A DNA stretch of 64,000 nt from Maea johnstoni (GCA_963942565.1 OZ012699.1:26533371-26597370), one strand, 5' to 3'. Positions 1-11,082 are shown, numbered from the stretch's first letter. The notes: a model not told the origin generated them from the sequence alone. Numbers and translations are program-made.

Positions 1-938
1 GTTATAGAAAGTGTTATCCTCCAAATTGTACGAGTTTCAGTAATCCAATGCGTTTGTCTTTGTTTAAATTCTTTTTTCCTCATTTAATAAAAAAAAAGAT
101 AATTTCATACTAGCCATATTCAGTGCAAGCCATACCATAATGACACGATCTAATTCTGTTTGTTTGCCCACTGTTAGATGGCCGATTGGGCTAATCATAA
201 ACAAGTAAATAGGATATTTGTGAGGAGGATTTTGGGCGTATACACTATCCCCGCCCTGTACCCGGCCTACTATATCGCCGCATTACTAATTATTGATGTA
301 CCCACCGTGACCCTCTGGAACAGCATGTTGGTGTACTAAACTGGTTAAGCCCGACCTCGCTCAGGCATTTCCCAGCCCCCCCCCGACCCCCCCCCCCCCC
401 TCCAGGAGATTTAATTGACTAGGGCATAACCATTAGGTCGCAGCTGATCCCTTAACATATGCAAATTTCTCGTCACTTCTTCTGTCATATTGTAGCTTCC
501 TAGGAAAATCAGTCCCCTTCTCATATCCTTCGAGATATTTTGAAAGTTATACTTAGTGACTTTCATATTCTATGTGACCATTTCCTGTCATGACTTACTC
601 AGTATTGCATCTAAATAACTCGGCTAGATGAACCGAAATTGTAATATACATGTACAGAAGGCTTCCATTGGGCGAGGTAAAATTATCTTGGAAATTCCTC
701 TCAGGAGTGGTAAAATTTCTAAAAAAATTACCCCCTAGAATACGGGTTATACCACAAAGATAGCTCATCCCCCCCCCCCCCCCCCCCACATACAGGGAGT
801 AAACCTTTCTTGGAAACTTTTAATCATGACAAATGTGTGCGAGATAAATTCATTTGAAGAAACTGAAAGACGCCCTAAAAGTCTGAGCATTTGGCTGTCT
901 GGATGTTGTGCATGATTCAATATACATTTTGATACATA
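1..938. other. Gene-free AT-rich stretch with poly-C tracts
   Basis: I see no coding signal on either strand. The stretch holds two pure or nearly pure C tracts, near 376-402 and 771-787. Such homopolymers are prone to length variation and assembly error. The short open frames here cross low-complexity sequence and show no protein-like composition. Confidence 0.6.
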
Positions 939-941
939 TCA

Positions 942-1151
942 GGCCTAAAAAAAGAAATTGTTTGTTTCCTGTAACAGTACGAAAAAATAGGGCAGGTAGG
1001 TCGGTAAATTTATTTTTTGGTCAACAATGTGTTTTATGCATGTTTTACGTTGATTGGGAGTTAGGAGGGAGGAAAACTTTAGGGTAGGGATTTTTTTGAA
1101 TAAAAACTTGTTAGGGTAGGGTTACAGGAAACAAACACATTTTATAAGGCC
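942..1151 (+). mobile_element. PIF/Harbinger (Tourist-like) MITE, copy a
   Basis: This ~210-bp non-coding element starts GGCCTAAAAAAA and ends in the inverted form TATAAGGCC. Its ~28-bp terminal inverted repeat carries the core TTGTTTGTTTCCTGTAAC. It is flanked by a 3-bp direct repeat TCA (939-941 and 1152-1154). GGCC-starting termini with a 3-bp target duplication are characteristic of the PIF/Harbinger superfamily, which is my basis for the family call. It has no internal gene, so it would depend on a transposase made elsewhere. Confidence 0.8.
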
Positions 1152-1154
1152 TCA

Positions 1155-1503
1155 TGACTACGATAGACCAAAATTTTATAATATAGTCAAACATGAACAA
1201 TCTGGTACTGGTTATAAGCCAATATTTCCCATTATAATTTTGGCAAAAAGACATTTGCAGAAAAAATGAAATTACTAAAAGTACAATTTTGACTCTATAA
1301 TAGTGCAGCAATTTGGGGATTAAGGGAGTTCAGTTGTATTAATGCAGTACACAACAAGGCATTTGGGCCTAGGCTGGTATGCCACAAATGCATGGTTTCA
1401 GGGCTTGTTTCTACATGTATATCTTCATCGACAGTGACTGAACACCTCTAGATTCCACTGTCACCTTTCTCATATGAGTGTGGATAGACTTCTTAGAAAG
1501 ATC
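1155..1503. other. Gene-free spacer
   Basis: Unique-looking AT-rich sequence between two mobile elements. I see nothing in it beyond short chance open frames. Confidence 0.5.
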
Positions 1504-2349
1504 TTTAAGGTCTTACGACACTTTTAGAAATCTCAGTTTAATTTTCCTGAAATTTTGCTGAAGGAAAGAACATAGCACAGTGATCTTCAAAACAACTTAA
1601 AATCATGGGGTCATCAACTTAGTTTTTTTTCACAGATTTTTGAAAAATTAATGCAATTTATGTCACAAACATCACTTTCTCCAAAATTGGTGTCTTTATT
1701 TGCTAGATTTATCCCTTCAGAGATACTGACACTGCCTGAAATACTGTTTTGCCATTTTGAAATTATTTTTCTGCTGTTATATAGTAATTATTGGGCAAAA
1801 TCAAGGAATTCGAGAAACCAGTTTTTAACCCAAAATTGATATGTCAGAATTGCCTAGTTTAATTTTCACCAATTTTTGTCTACGCTATCTACACAATGCC
1901 CTTAATAAGAAGACATAAAAAAAATGATAGGTCATCACGTTAGTTTTCGAACCACAGATGGTCAAAGTTTGTGAAATAGGACTTTTGGGGGGCAAATTTT
2001 CATGAAAATGTTAGAAAAGAGTTACTCAATCGTTACTGTTTATGCCCATACTTATAAAAAATATTGCTAAGAAAGGGAACCCCATTTTATACACATGAAT
2101 TATCACACATCAATCCTGAAAATGTGTCAAAACAACAAATTCAATGAATATGGAAATCACTGTAGCCAAAAACAAAAAACTCATAGGATACTATTTATAA
2201 TAGGCAGGTATAATCAGAATTGGTACATATTCAATAAAATTCAATTTCTTATCAATATTTCCAGTGATGTCAGGTAAATTGTAATAAATTATTTTAGTTT
2301 GTCCAATACCAAATAGGTGTCACCGGTATAGAGTATCGTAAGACCTTAA
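1504..2349. mobile_element. 846-bp inverted-repeat element with TTAA-containing ends
   Basis: The ends form a perfect 15-bp inverted repeat, TTTAAGGTCTTACGA at 1504-1518 and its complement at 2335-2349. Both ends contain TTAA, so the true termini may be GGTCTTACGA with a TTAA target duplication, as in piggyBac-type elements. The interior is AT-rich and has no transposase-like frame. It is a candidate non-autonomous DNA transposon. The superfamily is uncertain because TTAA is itself palindromic and cannot be separated from the inverted repeat with one copy. Confidence 0.55.
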
Positions 2350-3230
2350 ATGGGCTCAAACACAAAATATCAAAGAAAGCTACTTATCAAGGGCAAAACT
2401 AAGTGGCGTGCAACCTTAAACAGGGAAAATATATATTTCCTCAAAAATTACCAGTTAATTAAGAGATTTTCTATCAGAATTATACCTAGAGATGCCAATT
2501 ACCAGGAAAGAAAGTGTTGGCTGAAATAAGATGTGGAATAGCTACTTTTAAGGTTAGAAACGGGTTACTGTATGAAAAATAATAATCATAGCATTTTAGT
2601 GTTCAAGGTTTTATAGACTTGCCTTAAAATACTTAATATCAGAACTGATGTATCAAGCTCAAATAGATTTTAGATATCTGGTTTCTGTGATCTTGTATGT
2701 TCTTTTGATTTTTTAAAACCTTTCCCTTTTTCTGACTTTTGATAATGGTGAGTTATTTTGAAGTTATAACATTTATCTCTAATAAGAAACAAAATACCAA
2801 GGTCATATTCTAAAATGATGAAACACTTGCTTATCTACCTGCATTACAAACTTACGTAATTAAAGATCCATCCTATCCATAACATCACGTTTTGGTTAAA
2901 TATCAAAACAAACTCACCAAAAATTTACAACAAAATCAATCTTCCATAATTCTTTTTAAAACATCAAGAAGAAACAATATGTTAAACTAATATTTAACTA
3001 TGAGCGTCTCAAATACAGGTTAAGAGGAAGAGAACAGCAATTTGAATAAGATAGGGATTGTTAATAGAATATTATGATGACCAGGATTAATTCTACATTA
3101 CAAGGGAAGAAACATGATAAAACAAAAATGTTCATCAATACATATAGAGTTAATATCTTTATTGGCTGATGAGTATACAATGTTGGTTGACTTGTGATGA
3201 ATAGGTACAATGCTGTTTGTATATATCATA
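2350..3230. other. Gene-free AT-rich stretch
   Basis: I find no credible coding frame, no inverted-repeat ends and no match to other repeats of the window. Weak local similarity of 2545-2570 to 4255-4285 (a purine-rich AGGTTAGAAA motif) is too short to interpret. Confidence 0.5.
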
Positions 3231-3244
3231 ATATATGTCATTTT

Positions 3245-3420
3245 ATATGATGGCAATGTGGTCTAAGGCCCTGCCACTGACTGCTAGCTGTCTCTCACCA
3301 CTGTTTGGAATCGAATCCCAATCCGGGGCATGTGAGAAAGTTGCCAGTGACTTGGGGTTAGGTACTATTTTTTGCACTGGTACCCCAGTTTCCTCCACCA
3401 GTTACAACTATGGCAGAAAC
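3245..3420 (+). repeat. tRNA-derived SINE, best-preserved copy
   Basis: The left part resembles a class-II tRNA gene. It has an A-box-like TGGCAATGTGGTCTAAGGC at about 3250 and a B-box-like GGAATCGAATCCC at about 3307, followed by an unrelated body ending near CCAGTTTCCTCCACCAG. Two further copies sit at 37138-37310 and 49055-49210, where the B box has decayed. An internal Pol III promoter makes SINEs of this kind transcribable, and they are mobilised by a partner LINE. This copy lies outside the segmental duplication that links the other two. Confidence 0.7.
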
Positions 3421-3626
3421 AGTTATGAAGTACAAAATTTTAAAAATAATAAATAAAAGACTATACTATATTGAGATAAGATATTTATTGCTTGACATAA
3501 TGATATGTTTTATTTTTTTTAAGTACACCAATAGCGTCATTTGGTAATATGATATTCTTCAAATAAATGCAACTATGAGCTTTCCATCTCCAAATATGAA
3601 AAACAAAGTTAAATATAGATAGATAA

Positions 3627-3854
3627 GGCCTAAAAAAGATTTTTTTGTTTCCTGCAACGGTCTGAAGAAAATGGGGTAGGTAGGTCGGTAAAATCTTTTT
3701 TTTTGCGTTATATTTTTGGTCAAAAATGTGTGTTTTATGCATGTTTTACATTAGTTGGGAGTTGAAAGGGCGGAAAAAACTTAATGGTAGGGATTTTTTT
3801 GAATAAAAACTTGTTAGGGTAGGGTTACAGGAAACAAACAACTTTTTTTAGGCC
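3627..3854 (+). mobile_element. PIF/Harbinger MITE, copy b
   Basis: Same ~225-bp family as the element at 942. It has GGCCTAAAAAA termini, is flanked by TAA on both sides (3624-3626 and 3855-3857) and is in the same orientation. An antisense open frame across it is a by-product of the AT-rich body and occurs again in another copy, so it is not a gene. Confidence 0.85.
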
Positions 3855-3857
3855 TAA

Positions 3858-5030
3858 AATGCACTGCCAATGGAATAACTGAATAATAATAGGAGAACTA
3901 GCAAGAATTGGCACATAATGTTTTACATTTCCTTGTTTGATTTTCTGGGTCACAGGGTGTTCGTTATTTATTTTACAATATTTCCATTGAAGAATATAAT
4001 CCTATATGAATATCCATGCAGAATAGATGTGATGTATGGCATAATCCAAATCAATAAGTCCATGGCTGTCATAAATCCATTCTGCTGAGGTAATTGATCA
4101 GCTTGTATAATCAAGCCAAAGAAGAGTTCTAAATACATGCCAGTGTCTAAAGTAATAAATGAGAAAATTTCACTTTTGAGCATTGCTATGGGAATTTCAT
4201 ATCAATAAAATGATATGCCTTCATTTCTATAATGATTTCTAAATTTAAGGAATGCATCTTAAAGGTTAGAAAAGGGGTTATTTTGATGTTATGACAGTTT
4301 TTCAAGATTTTGTTAGCAGATATATAACCATTATAGCTATTTTGGGGATCCGATGGCTTAGTAATATTATTTTAGGTCATTGGTCACAATGTGGCAAAAT
4401 TATAAGGTTTGAGGTGAAAACAACAGACAATTGAAGCACAATGGTTCAGTCAGGGGTATTAGATTGGAAGACATTTACATTTCTACAAAATTGAGCATGA
4501 GAAGTATTGTTATAATACCATTTTACATGACATAGGTATCATTTTCTTCAGCTAACATGTGCTCAGAAATAAACTAGATTACCTCACTGGTGTAATCTAT
4601 GCAAGGAACACAGTTTTTGTAAGGGCTATTGGTTGTTCTTTGATGTCTAAGTTCAAATACAATGATCCAGGAATAGAAGTAATAACCAGTTTGATACCGA
4701 AAATCTTTGGTTGCAATCAGCTGTAAATGTTTGTCTCTCAACATATTGCACACACAAATAGCGCAGTATAAAAAGATGGCCATTATTTGTTAATCAGCAT
4801 CTGCATTGCTGAACTAGGTTATTTTGACAATGCAAACTCTACACATATTGCACACACTGATGAGGACATTCTGTGGTAGTTCACATTCATAGAAATCAAC
4901 TGAAACTATCAGAGAATGTCCACTCGCAGTTTAGTGTGTGGTCCCAAATAGTAAAGTGATCTTCCCTTCAAACTGCTATAGAAACCGAAGCCCAAACGAA
5001 GCTATATTGATAATTAGCAGTTTCCTAGAT
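3858..5030. other. Gene-free stretch
   Basis: Two minus-strand frames of about 70 codons exist here, but they have no recognisable domain, no neighbouring splice signals that I can pair and no paralogue in the window. I treat the stretch as non-coding. Confidence 0.5.
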
Positions 5031-5032
5031 TA

Positions 5033-5258
5033 GGCCTAAAAAAAAAAATTGTTTGTTTCCTGTAACGTTCTGTAAAGAAATAGGGTAGGTAGGTCATAAA
5101 AAAAAAGATTTTTGCATTATTTTTGGGTCAAAAATGTGTTTTATGCATGTTTTACGTTGATTGGGAGTTGGGAGGCAGAGAAAACTTTAGGGTAGGGATT
5201 TTTTAAATTAAAACTTGTTAGGGTAGGGTTAGAGGAAACAAACAACAATTTTTAGGCC
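5033..5258 (+). mobile_element. PIF/Harbinger MITE, copy c
   Basis: Same family, flanked by TTA on both sides (5030-5032 and 5259-5261). TTA and TAA are the preferred 3-bp targets of PIF/Harbinger elements. Confidence 0.85.
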
Positions 5259-5470
5259 TTAACCATCAGGCAGACGAGGCAGAGAAATCATCAAAGCACA
5301 TGACTGCACTGGAACCATTACTTCAAAATAGGGGGCTGATCTTATTTGAGGTCTATGCCCTTTATCAGAGGAATACAGTGCCCGATTCAAAAATGAATAC
5401 AATATGTATTGATTGCAAAGTCAAATTGGTAACAAACCCTCCTGTTCACTACAGTTAGTACTTTTGGTAG

Positions 5471-5657
5471 GGCCTAAAAAAAGTTGTTTGATTCCTGAAA
5501 CCCTACCCTAAAGTTTTTCCTCCCACCCAACTCCCAATCAACATAAAACACACATTTTTGACCCAAAAATAATGCAAAAAAAGTTTCTTTACCGACCTAC
5601 CTACCCTATTTTTTTAAAAAGAATGTTACAGGAAACAAACAATATTTTTTCTAGGCC
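5471..5657 (-). mobile_element. PIF/Harbinger MITE, copy d, inverted
   Basis: This copy is the reverse complement of its neighbours and is about 40 bp shorter than the others. The flanks are TAG on the left and TAA on the right, which fits a 3-bp target duplication with one later substitution. It lies about 125 bp beyond the stop codon of the zinc-finger gene, so it may fall in that gene's 3' untranslated region. Confidence 0.75.
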
Positions 5658-5782
5658 TAACTGATATCACAAACCCCTAGCACTTAGAAATATAAAAGGA
5701 TGGTTTGCAACACCAGGTGATTATATATGCTCCACACTGCTGTAACCTACTACATTATACTACATTATCCATACATGTTATG

Positions 5783-7465
5783 TCAGATATCAAGGTTTTC
5801 CTGTTTTACTAATATACTACTAGTATTAGCATTTTCCTCCAACCTTTGCTTTATAGGGATACATTGTCCTTTGTGTTTTACTATCATGCTATTGGCATCT
5901 TCCTCCAACTCTTGCTTTATCGGGACACATTGTCCTTCAACGACTACCCATTGTCTTGTATCTGGTAACTGTGGGTCAATTTTGTGAATTGAGGTATTTT
6001 GATGTGTTATCTCATGCTGTGGCAGAAGGGATGGTGTTGTATATGTCTCGTCACACACATCAGACTGGAAAGGTCTTTCTCCAATGTGCGTCCTCATGTG
6101 GGTAACCAGACTAGATAAATCTGTGAATGCAATGTCACATTCACTGCACTGAAAGGGTCTTTCCCCACTGTGTATCTTCTTATGCCTCACCAAACCAGAA
6201 TATAGTAGAAATGCCTTGTCACATACATCACACTGAAAGGGTCTTTCCCCACTGTGTACCAACTTATGCCTCACCAAACCAGAGCGTAGTAGAAATGCCT
6301 TGTCACATACATCACACTGAAAGGGTCTCTGCCCACTGTGTGTCCTCTTATGCTTAACCAGATAAGTCGGTTGTGTAAATGCCTTGTCACATTCATCGCA
6401 CTGGAAGGGTCTTTCCTCATTGTGTATCTTCTTATGCCTTACAAGATAAGACGATTGTGTGAATGCCTTGTCACATTCATTGCACTGGAAGGGTTTTTCC
6501 CCACTGTGTACCCTCATATGATTTACCAGAGCAGAAGAGAGTGTGAATGCCTTGTCACATTCATTGCACTGGAAGGGCCTTTCCTCGATGTGTGTCCTCT
6601 TATGCTTTACCAGATAAGAAGATTGTGGGAATGCCTTGTCACATTCACTGCACTGGAAAGGTTTTTCCCCACTATGTATCCTCTTATGCTGTACCAAACC
6701 TGAAGAGTGTATGAATGCCTTGTCACAAACATTGCACTGGAAGGGTCTTTCTCCACTGTGAATCCTCTCATGAATTACTAGATTAGAAGAGCGTGCAAAT
6801 GCTTTGTAACATACATTGCACTGGAAAGGTTTTTCCCCACTGTGTATCCTCTTATGTAGTGCCAGATGAGAAGATTTAGAAAATGCCATATCACAGTCAT
6901 CACACTGATAGGGTCTTTCTCCACTGTGTATGCGCTTATGTTGTCGCAGATTAGAAGACTGTGTGAATGCTTTGTCACATTCATTGCACTGAAAAGGTCT
7001 TTCCCCACTGTGTATCCTCCTATGGTTTACCAGTCCAGAAAGGTGTGTGAATGCCTTGTCACATTCATTGCACTGGAAGGGTCTTTCTCCAGTGTGTATT
7101 CTCTTATGCTGTACCAGACCAGAAGGGTACTGGAATGTCTTGTCACATTCATCACACTGGAAAGGTCTTTCCCCACTGTCTACACTCTTATGCTGTACTG
7201 AATTATCAGAGTATACAAAGATCTTGTTACATTCATCACCATGATGAGGTTTTTCTTCAGTTTGCATCAGATTATGTCTTGCCAAATCAGATGGTCCCGC
7301 TAAGTCCTTGTCCAAAAAGTCCATAGGAAAAGGTTTATTCCCATTGAGTATTTGCTGGTGCTTGATCAGATTGGATGAACATTTGTATGACTTGTTACAG
7401 TCATCATAAGGAAAAGGCTTTTCCTCTTCGTGCCCATCCTTATGATCTATCTCATCCGAAGACAT
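5783..7465 (-). CDS. C2H2 zinc-finger protein, 13 canonical fingers plus degenerate ones
   Basis: This 560-residue nuclear protein probably binds DNA and regulates transcription. Three degenerate finger-like units lie at residues ~17-100. Thirteen intact C-x2-C-x12-H-x3-H fingers follow from residue 102 to ~460 at exact 28-residue spacing, joined by SGERPFQ-type linkers. A fourteenth (466-488) has Ser in place of its first Cys. The 72-residue tail contains a repeated QC(V/I)PIKQ unit and two SUMO-acceptor-like sites, IKQE (516-519) and VKQE (553-556). Backbone residues are nearly constant between fingers while the contact positions (-1, 2, 3, 6) vary, for example Q-S-N-Q, R-S-N-I and L-S-G-R, as expected if specificity has diversified. 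Fingers 11 and 12 are almost identical, which suggests a recent finger duplication. The start is ACCATGT, a good initiation context. I see no KRAB, BTB, SCAN or ZAD domain. The coding part is a single exon. A decayed paralogue lies at 51.2-51.8 kb. Confidence 0.93.
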   Translation of the reverse strand: MSSDEIDHKDGHEEEKPFPYDDCNKSYKCSSNLIKHQQILNGNKPFPMDFLDKDLAGPSDLARHNLMQTEEKPHHGDECNKIFVYSDNSVQHKSVDSGERPFQCDECDKTFQYPSGLVQHKRIHTGERPFQCNECDKAFTHLSGLVNHRRIHSGERPFQCNECDKAFTQSSNLRQHKRIHSGERPYQCDDCDMAFSKSSHLALHKRIHSGEKPFQCNVCYKAFARSSNLVIHERIHSGERPFQCNVCDKAFIHSSGLVQHKRIHSGEKPFQCSECDKAFPQSSYLVKHKRTHIEERPFQCNECDKAFTLSSALVNHMRVHSGEKPFQCNECDKAFTQSSYLVRHKKIHNEERPFQCDECDKAFTQPTYLVKHKRTHSGQRPFQCDVCDKAFLLRSGLVRHKLVHSGERPFQCDVCDKAFLLYSGLVRHKKIHSGERPFQCSECDIAFTDLSSLVTHMRTHIGERPFQSDVCDETYTTPSLLPQHEITHQNTSIHKIDPQLPDTRQWVVVEGQCVPIKQELEEDANSMIVKHKGQCIPIKQRLEENANTSSILVKQENLDI

Positions 7466-7833
7466 GGTAGGTGCTGAATCACAAAGACTTGACTTATTAA
7501 ACCAGTCTACCTTGCTGCAGAATTAGTCTCTGAGTTCCCCTGGTTACTGTTGTTCCAGAAATCTCTGGATTATATGGCCTACTGACTGTAACAAGGAAAT
7601 AAGGCCTGAACTCTGAGGATATTGGAGATTTTTCTGTTAAGTTCTGGGTAGATTCTCTCCTTCAAATTACTTCCAACCGTTGCTTTAGAATCGACCACAC
7701 AAACAAAATTATAGACCTTTCTATACCGCTGCGGGTGTGAATGGGTACATTACATGTGAATTATCCTTATCATACTAGAAAATGACTGCTCCCTGGGTAA
7801 CGTTCATCAGTTACATAGAGTAGAGCCCATCAC

Positions 7834-7957
7834 CTGACATCTCTCTCCAAGAGGCAGAAATGATGAACTTTTGGCTTTGACCTTGATTGATTTTGGCTTT
7901 CATGGGCGATGTCCTGTCAGGCAGTAGTTTGGTTGATGTATTTACCACTTAATGGAT
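7834..7957 (-). other. Candidate 5' untranslated exon of the zinc-finger gene
   Basis: On the minus strand a pyrimidine-rich tract ending in CAG precedes position 7957, and a CAG|GTGATG donor-like site follows 7834. Both signals are also present in the flank of the decayed paralogue (acceptor near 52063, donor-like CAGGTGAAG near 51915), so they were part of the duplicated gene. The downstream acceptor near the ATG could be CTGCAG at 7515-7520 or TTCAG at about 7474-7478. Neither is clearly kept in the paralogue. The exon model is inference from sequence alone. Confidence 0.4.
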
Positions 7958-8183
7958 CTGAAAAAGCAGAAAAAAGGAAATAATTTCAAAAAACGGTACA
8001 AGATAAAACTTCCCATGAAACGTACTGTAAACCTGCATAACTAACAAATCATAACTCTACTTCTGGTGGTGGATTAGCAGTGAAGATCAGTTAGGGGCAC
8101 TGTGGGTATACCTTTTACATGTAAGCTCCAACCTTTTCGAGCTCCCTACCTGAATTTGAAACTTCCTCACTGTAATTCACTTA

Positions 8184-8410
8184 GGCCTTAAAAAAAAATT
8201 GTTTGTTTCCTGTAACTGCCCCAAAAAATAGGGTAGGTAGGTCGGTAATTTTTTTTTTTGCATTATTTTTTTTGGTCAAAAACATGTGTTTTATGCATGT
8301 TTTACGTTGATTGGGAGTTGGGAGGGCGATAAAAATTTTAGGGTAGGGATTTTTTTGAATAAAAACTTGATAGGGCAGGGTTACAGGAAACAAACAACCT
8401 TTTTTAGGCC
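8184..8410 (+). mobile_element. PIF/Harbinger MITE, copy e
   Basis: Same family as copies a-d. It is flanked by TTA at 8181-8183 and TTA at 8411-8413. The right-hand TTA is also the left target duplication of a different MITE that begins at 8414, so the two elements sit back to back. Confidence 0.87.
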
Positions 8411-8413
8411 TTA

Positions 8414-8880
8414 GGCCACTCCAATTTAATTACTTGTCTTACGAGCTTTTTTGGAAAAAAAATCCTGTCAGACTCCAAAAAAAAAGAAAAAAAAGTCATC
8501 TTCGGTGTCTTACGGACAAAAGTGGTTTTGAAATTTTCTGTCAGACTCCAAAAAAAAAAAAAAAAAAAGTGCAAGTTTTAAGAATATTCTTTGTAAGTGT
8601 GATTCAATCAACTACAGGAAGCTATCATTGCTGTAGTAGAGCCTCAGACTTGAGGAGGTATACATCCCACCCTTCAGGTTACAGGGATTAATAGATTGAT
8701 TGATTTTATTCAGTTGAGAATAGGCTGGTAGAAACATATCCCTACCAGTCCTAGTCGTCAGACTCTAAAAATAAAAATAAAAAATAAAAAAGTCACATTT
8801 TTCAACTTTTTTTTTTATTCCAAAATGGCTCATTTCCTACCTCCTGAGCACGTAAGACAAGTAAATAAATTGGAGTGGCC
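8414..8880. mobile_element. Second PIF/Harbinger-type MITE family, 467 bp
   Basis: The termini are GGCCACTCCAATTTAATTAC and its complement, an inverted repeat of about 30 bp that runs on into a shared ACTTGTCTTACG. The flanks are TTA at 8411-8413 and 8881-8883. Inside are A-rich runs following repeats of CTGTCAGACTCC and no credible coding frame. The GGCC start and TTA duplication place it in the same superfamily as its left neighbour, but the terminal repeat differs. Confidence 0.75.
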
Positions 8881-8883
8881 TTA

Positions 8884-9640
8884 TACAGGGGTAGTGTTGG
8901 TAACAAAGTTGTAAAATTATTTTAAATCTCATTTCATGAAAAATTGAATACTCCTCTGTATCACCATAAATAGATGCTTAGTTTGGTATACTAGATACTA
9001 GTCAGATGGTTTGTGGTATTTTCCTCATGATTTCTGGACAAAGAAGAGTAGTAGCAATAGTAGTAGATTCCGGTTCAAATAAGTGTACCAGAATTGAATA
9101 TTCAGACAATTCTGGTACCATTCTCCAGCACGTTGATCAATACAGTCTAGCGCTACGTTGAGCACTATGTACAGCATTGTTGCTACCAGTTGTGTGGGCA
9201 GCAGGGACTCAGCCAAAACCTGTCCTGCCTGTTTTTGGACAGGCAAAAATTTCAATAAAGAACTTTTTATTTTGACCTTCTGGGGGTAATAACCAAATGA
9301 TTTCCTAACAAACTAACTTTTACAATATATCTGAAGTGGAAATTGCCTTTTTGACAAAATAGGTTATCAAATGTAGTTGGTATAAGGGTTTGAAGTAAAT
9401 TAATAGCTAGGTCTGGATGGGTAGAAACTTTGCAATAGCTGTTTTAGAAAGGTACTTTGGAAATCCTAGCTAAGACGCTTGGGGGCAGAGATTTATAACT
9501 GCTTAGTTCAAGCAACTCTGTGGTACAAGGCCATTGTTTACTATATGCTGTCTGTTGGGTGGTACAGGTCAATGGACATAATAGATTAAACTAGAGCTAT
9601 ATATTATACTGGAGTTAGAGTTGCTCTAACTAACAATCGC
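8884..9640. other. Gene-free stretch
   Basis: I see no credible gene. A 76-codon minus-strand frame near 9025-9255 has no recognisable domain and lacks support from any paralogue. Confidence 0.45.
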
Positions 9641-9950
9641 GTAGCTATAGATTGATGTGTGGGGAATGGGTCAAGATGGCCACCTACCAAGATGGCCACC
9701 TTTTCTTGGTCAAAATGGCCACCTACAAAAAATGGTGATATAAAACAAGTTATTGCTTATGAAAAATTATGATAATGAGATAGACAAACCTGCATGAATA
9801 CAGTCACTTAAACAGTGCTTTTAAGAATAATGATGGAGGTTTTCGAATGGAAAATGGGTCACCATTATTTGCACTAGTTAGCCAATACTCATAATCAGAT
9901 AATTGTAAAGAATCTGCATCACTGAATAGTGTATACTTTGGATTAGCCCT
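9640..9950 (+). repeat. Dispersed repeat with GATGGCCACC subrepeats, copy 1
   Basis: It opens with GATGTGTGGGGAATGGG, continues with two to three GATGGCCACC units and then a ~200-bp body ending near ACTTTGGATTA. The same parts in the same order occur at 19945-20200 plus 20940-21125, where about 740 bp of other DNA separates head and body. A related inverted piece lies at 21238-21485. Confidence 0.6.
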
Positions 9951-10413
9951 GTTAGAGCTTAGAGGTCGACATCCTTATGTTGTTGTTACTTGATATCTTA
10001 GCCCTGAATTCCAGCTATTGGGGTCTTGTTTGTCTTTATGAGAATCCTGTGGGCCCAAAGACGTGCTGCCTAAAACCCTAGATGAAGAAACAGTTTGCTA
10101 AACCTTGGTGGTCAAACGGTCCATCAAGATGAATAGTTTAGTGGTCCACCAGAAAAATTAGTGGTCCATATCACTTTGATAACCAAAATGGCAGCCAATA
10201 GCCATATCATAACTGAACACCCATGGTTAATTGTGCTTAATTGGGACAGTTATAATCTAATGTAGAAATAATGTGAAACTGGATGTGTGCCTACTAAATT
10301 TATATGGCCAGAATATTTAGCAGACTTCCTGGGCAAGTAAACATAGACTTTTACAAGCCCATTCAATTTTTTGGTAGAAACGGACCGGTGGGCTACTGTC
10401 TATTTTCACCACT

Positions 10414-10640
10414 GAAGAAAAGAATGGATATGAAGCGAGAGATCAATTACTACATGCAATATAAATGAAGTCCTGGCAATGCCAGGGGTCTGGAATCTGG
10501 CTTCCATGAGACGTTACTAGGAGATAATGACTAATGAGGGCTCTTGTATCGTTTACACTACAGAGAAACCTGCGCCGCAATATGCCGGAACACAACTTTT
10601 GGGCTATTAGCAAGCCTGTTCAGGTTGACCAGCTGGTTTG
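10414..10640 (+). repeat. ~290-bp dispersed repeat, divergent copy
   Basis: It begins GAAGAAAAGAATGGATATG and ends at the TTCAGGTTGACCAGCTGGTTTG motif. It matches the copies at 12352-12585 (minus), 14350-14606, 15936-16230, 20261-20540, 58957-59248 and 60784-61077. No inverted-repeat ends or coding frame are visible. The more complete copies carry GGTTTCGAATCC near their right end, which resembles a Pol III B box with one extra base. Confidence 0.6.
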
Positions 10641-10776
10641 TTTTATTTAGCTAAGCTAAAACTTAAATCTAATGATATCTTGCCTTCTTGGACATATATC
10701 CCTACGGCCCTGTGTCAATATTTTTTAAATCAATGTAAAGAAAGTCTTGTTTTCATTCTTTAGTGTCTGTGACATG

Positions 10777-11082
10777 GTCTTAGCCAGCAGGGCGTCTGGG
10801 TGCCTTTTTGGACACCCAAACCCTTAAAAAGAACCATTCAGGACACCCAAATTCTTTTGTGTGGGATTTCTAATAATCTCAATCTCAAGCTATTAATTGA
10901 ATTTTTTCATCTCCTTATAATTCCCATGACATTGTTTAATGATGTCATGCCTTATTTTGATGAATTTATATATGTTTATGGTTGAAATATGAGTATATTG
11001 TAATCCCCCTTAAAGATTTGGACGCCCAAAAATTTTACAACTGCCAATTTTAGGCACCCAGTTTCTAAATCCTGACTAAGAC
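10777..11082. mobile_element. ~306-bp inverted-repeat MITE-like element
   Basis: The left end GTCTTAGCCAG with TCTGGGTGCC slightly inside mirrors GGCACCCAG and CTGACTAAGAC at the right end. Further inside, GGACACCCAAA mirrors TTTGGACGCCC. A 61-codon frame inside is incidental. No clear target duplication is visible, so the class is open. Confidence 0.5.

Noticed and set aside
376-402. G-quadruplex-type regulatory tract in the poly-C runs
   Set aside because: Homopolymer C runs (also near 771, 50932 and 60385) and the poly-G run near 63137 have no gene within reach and may vary in length or reflect assembly error.
3485-3742. 85-codon minus-strand frame, and a similar one at 8181-8393
   Set aside because: Both lie over copies of the same MITE and arise from its AT-rich body. 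They share no conserved start or domain.
6127-7326. Plus-strand open frames opposite the zinc-finger gene
   Set aside because: They are antisense shadows of the 84-bp finger repeat and show the same periodic text in several frames.
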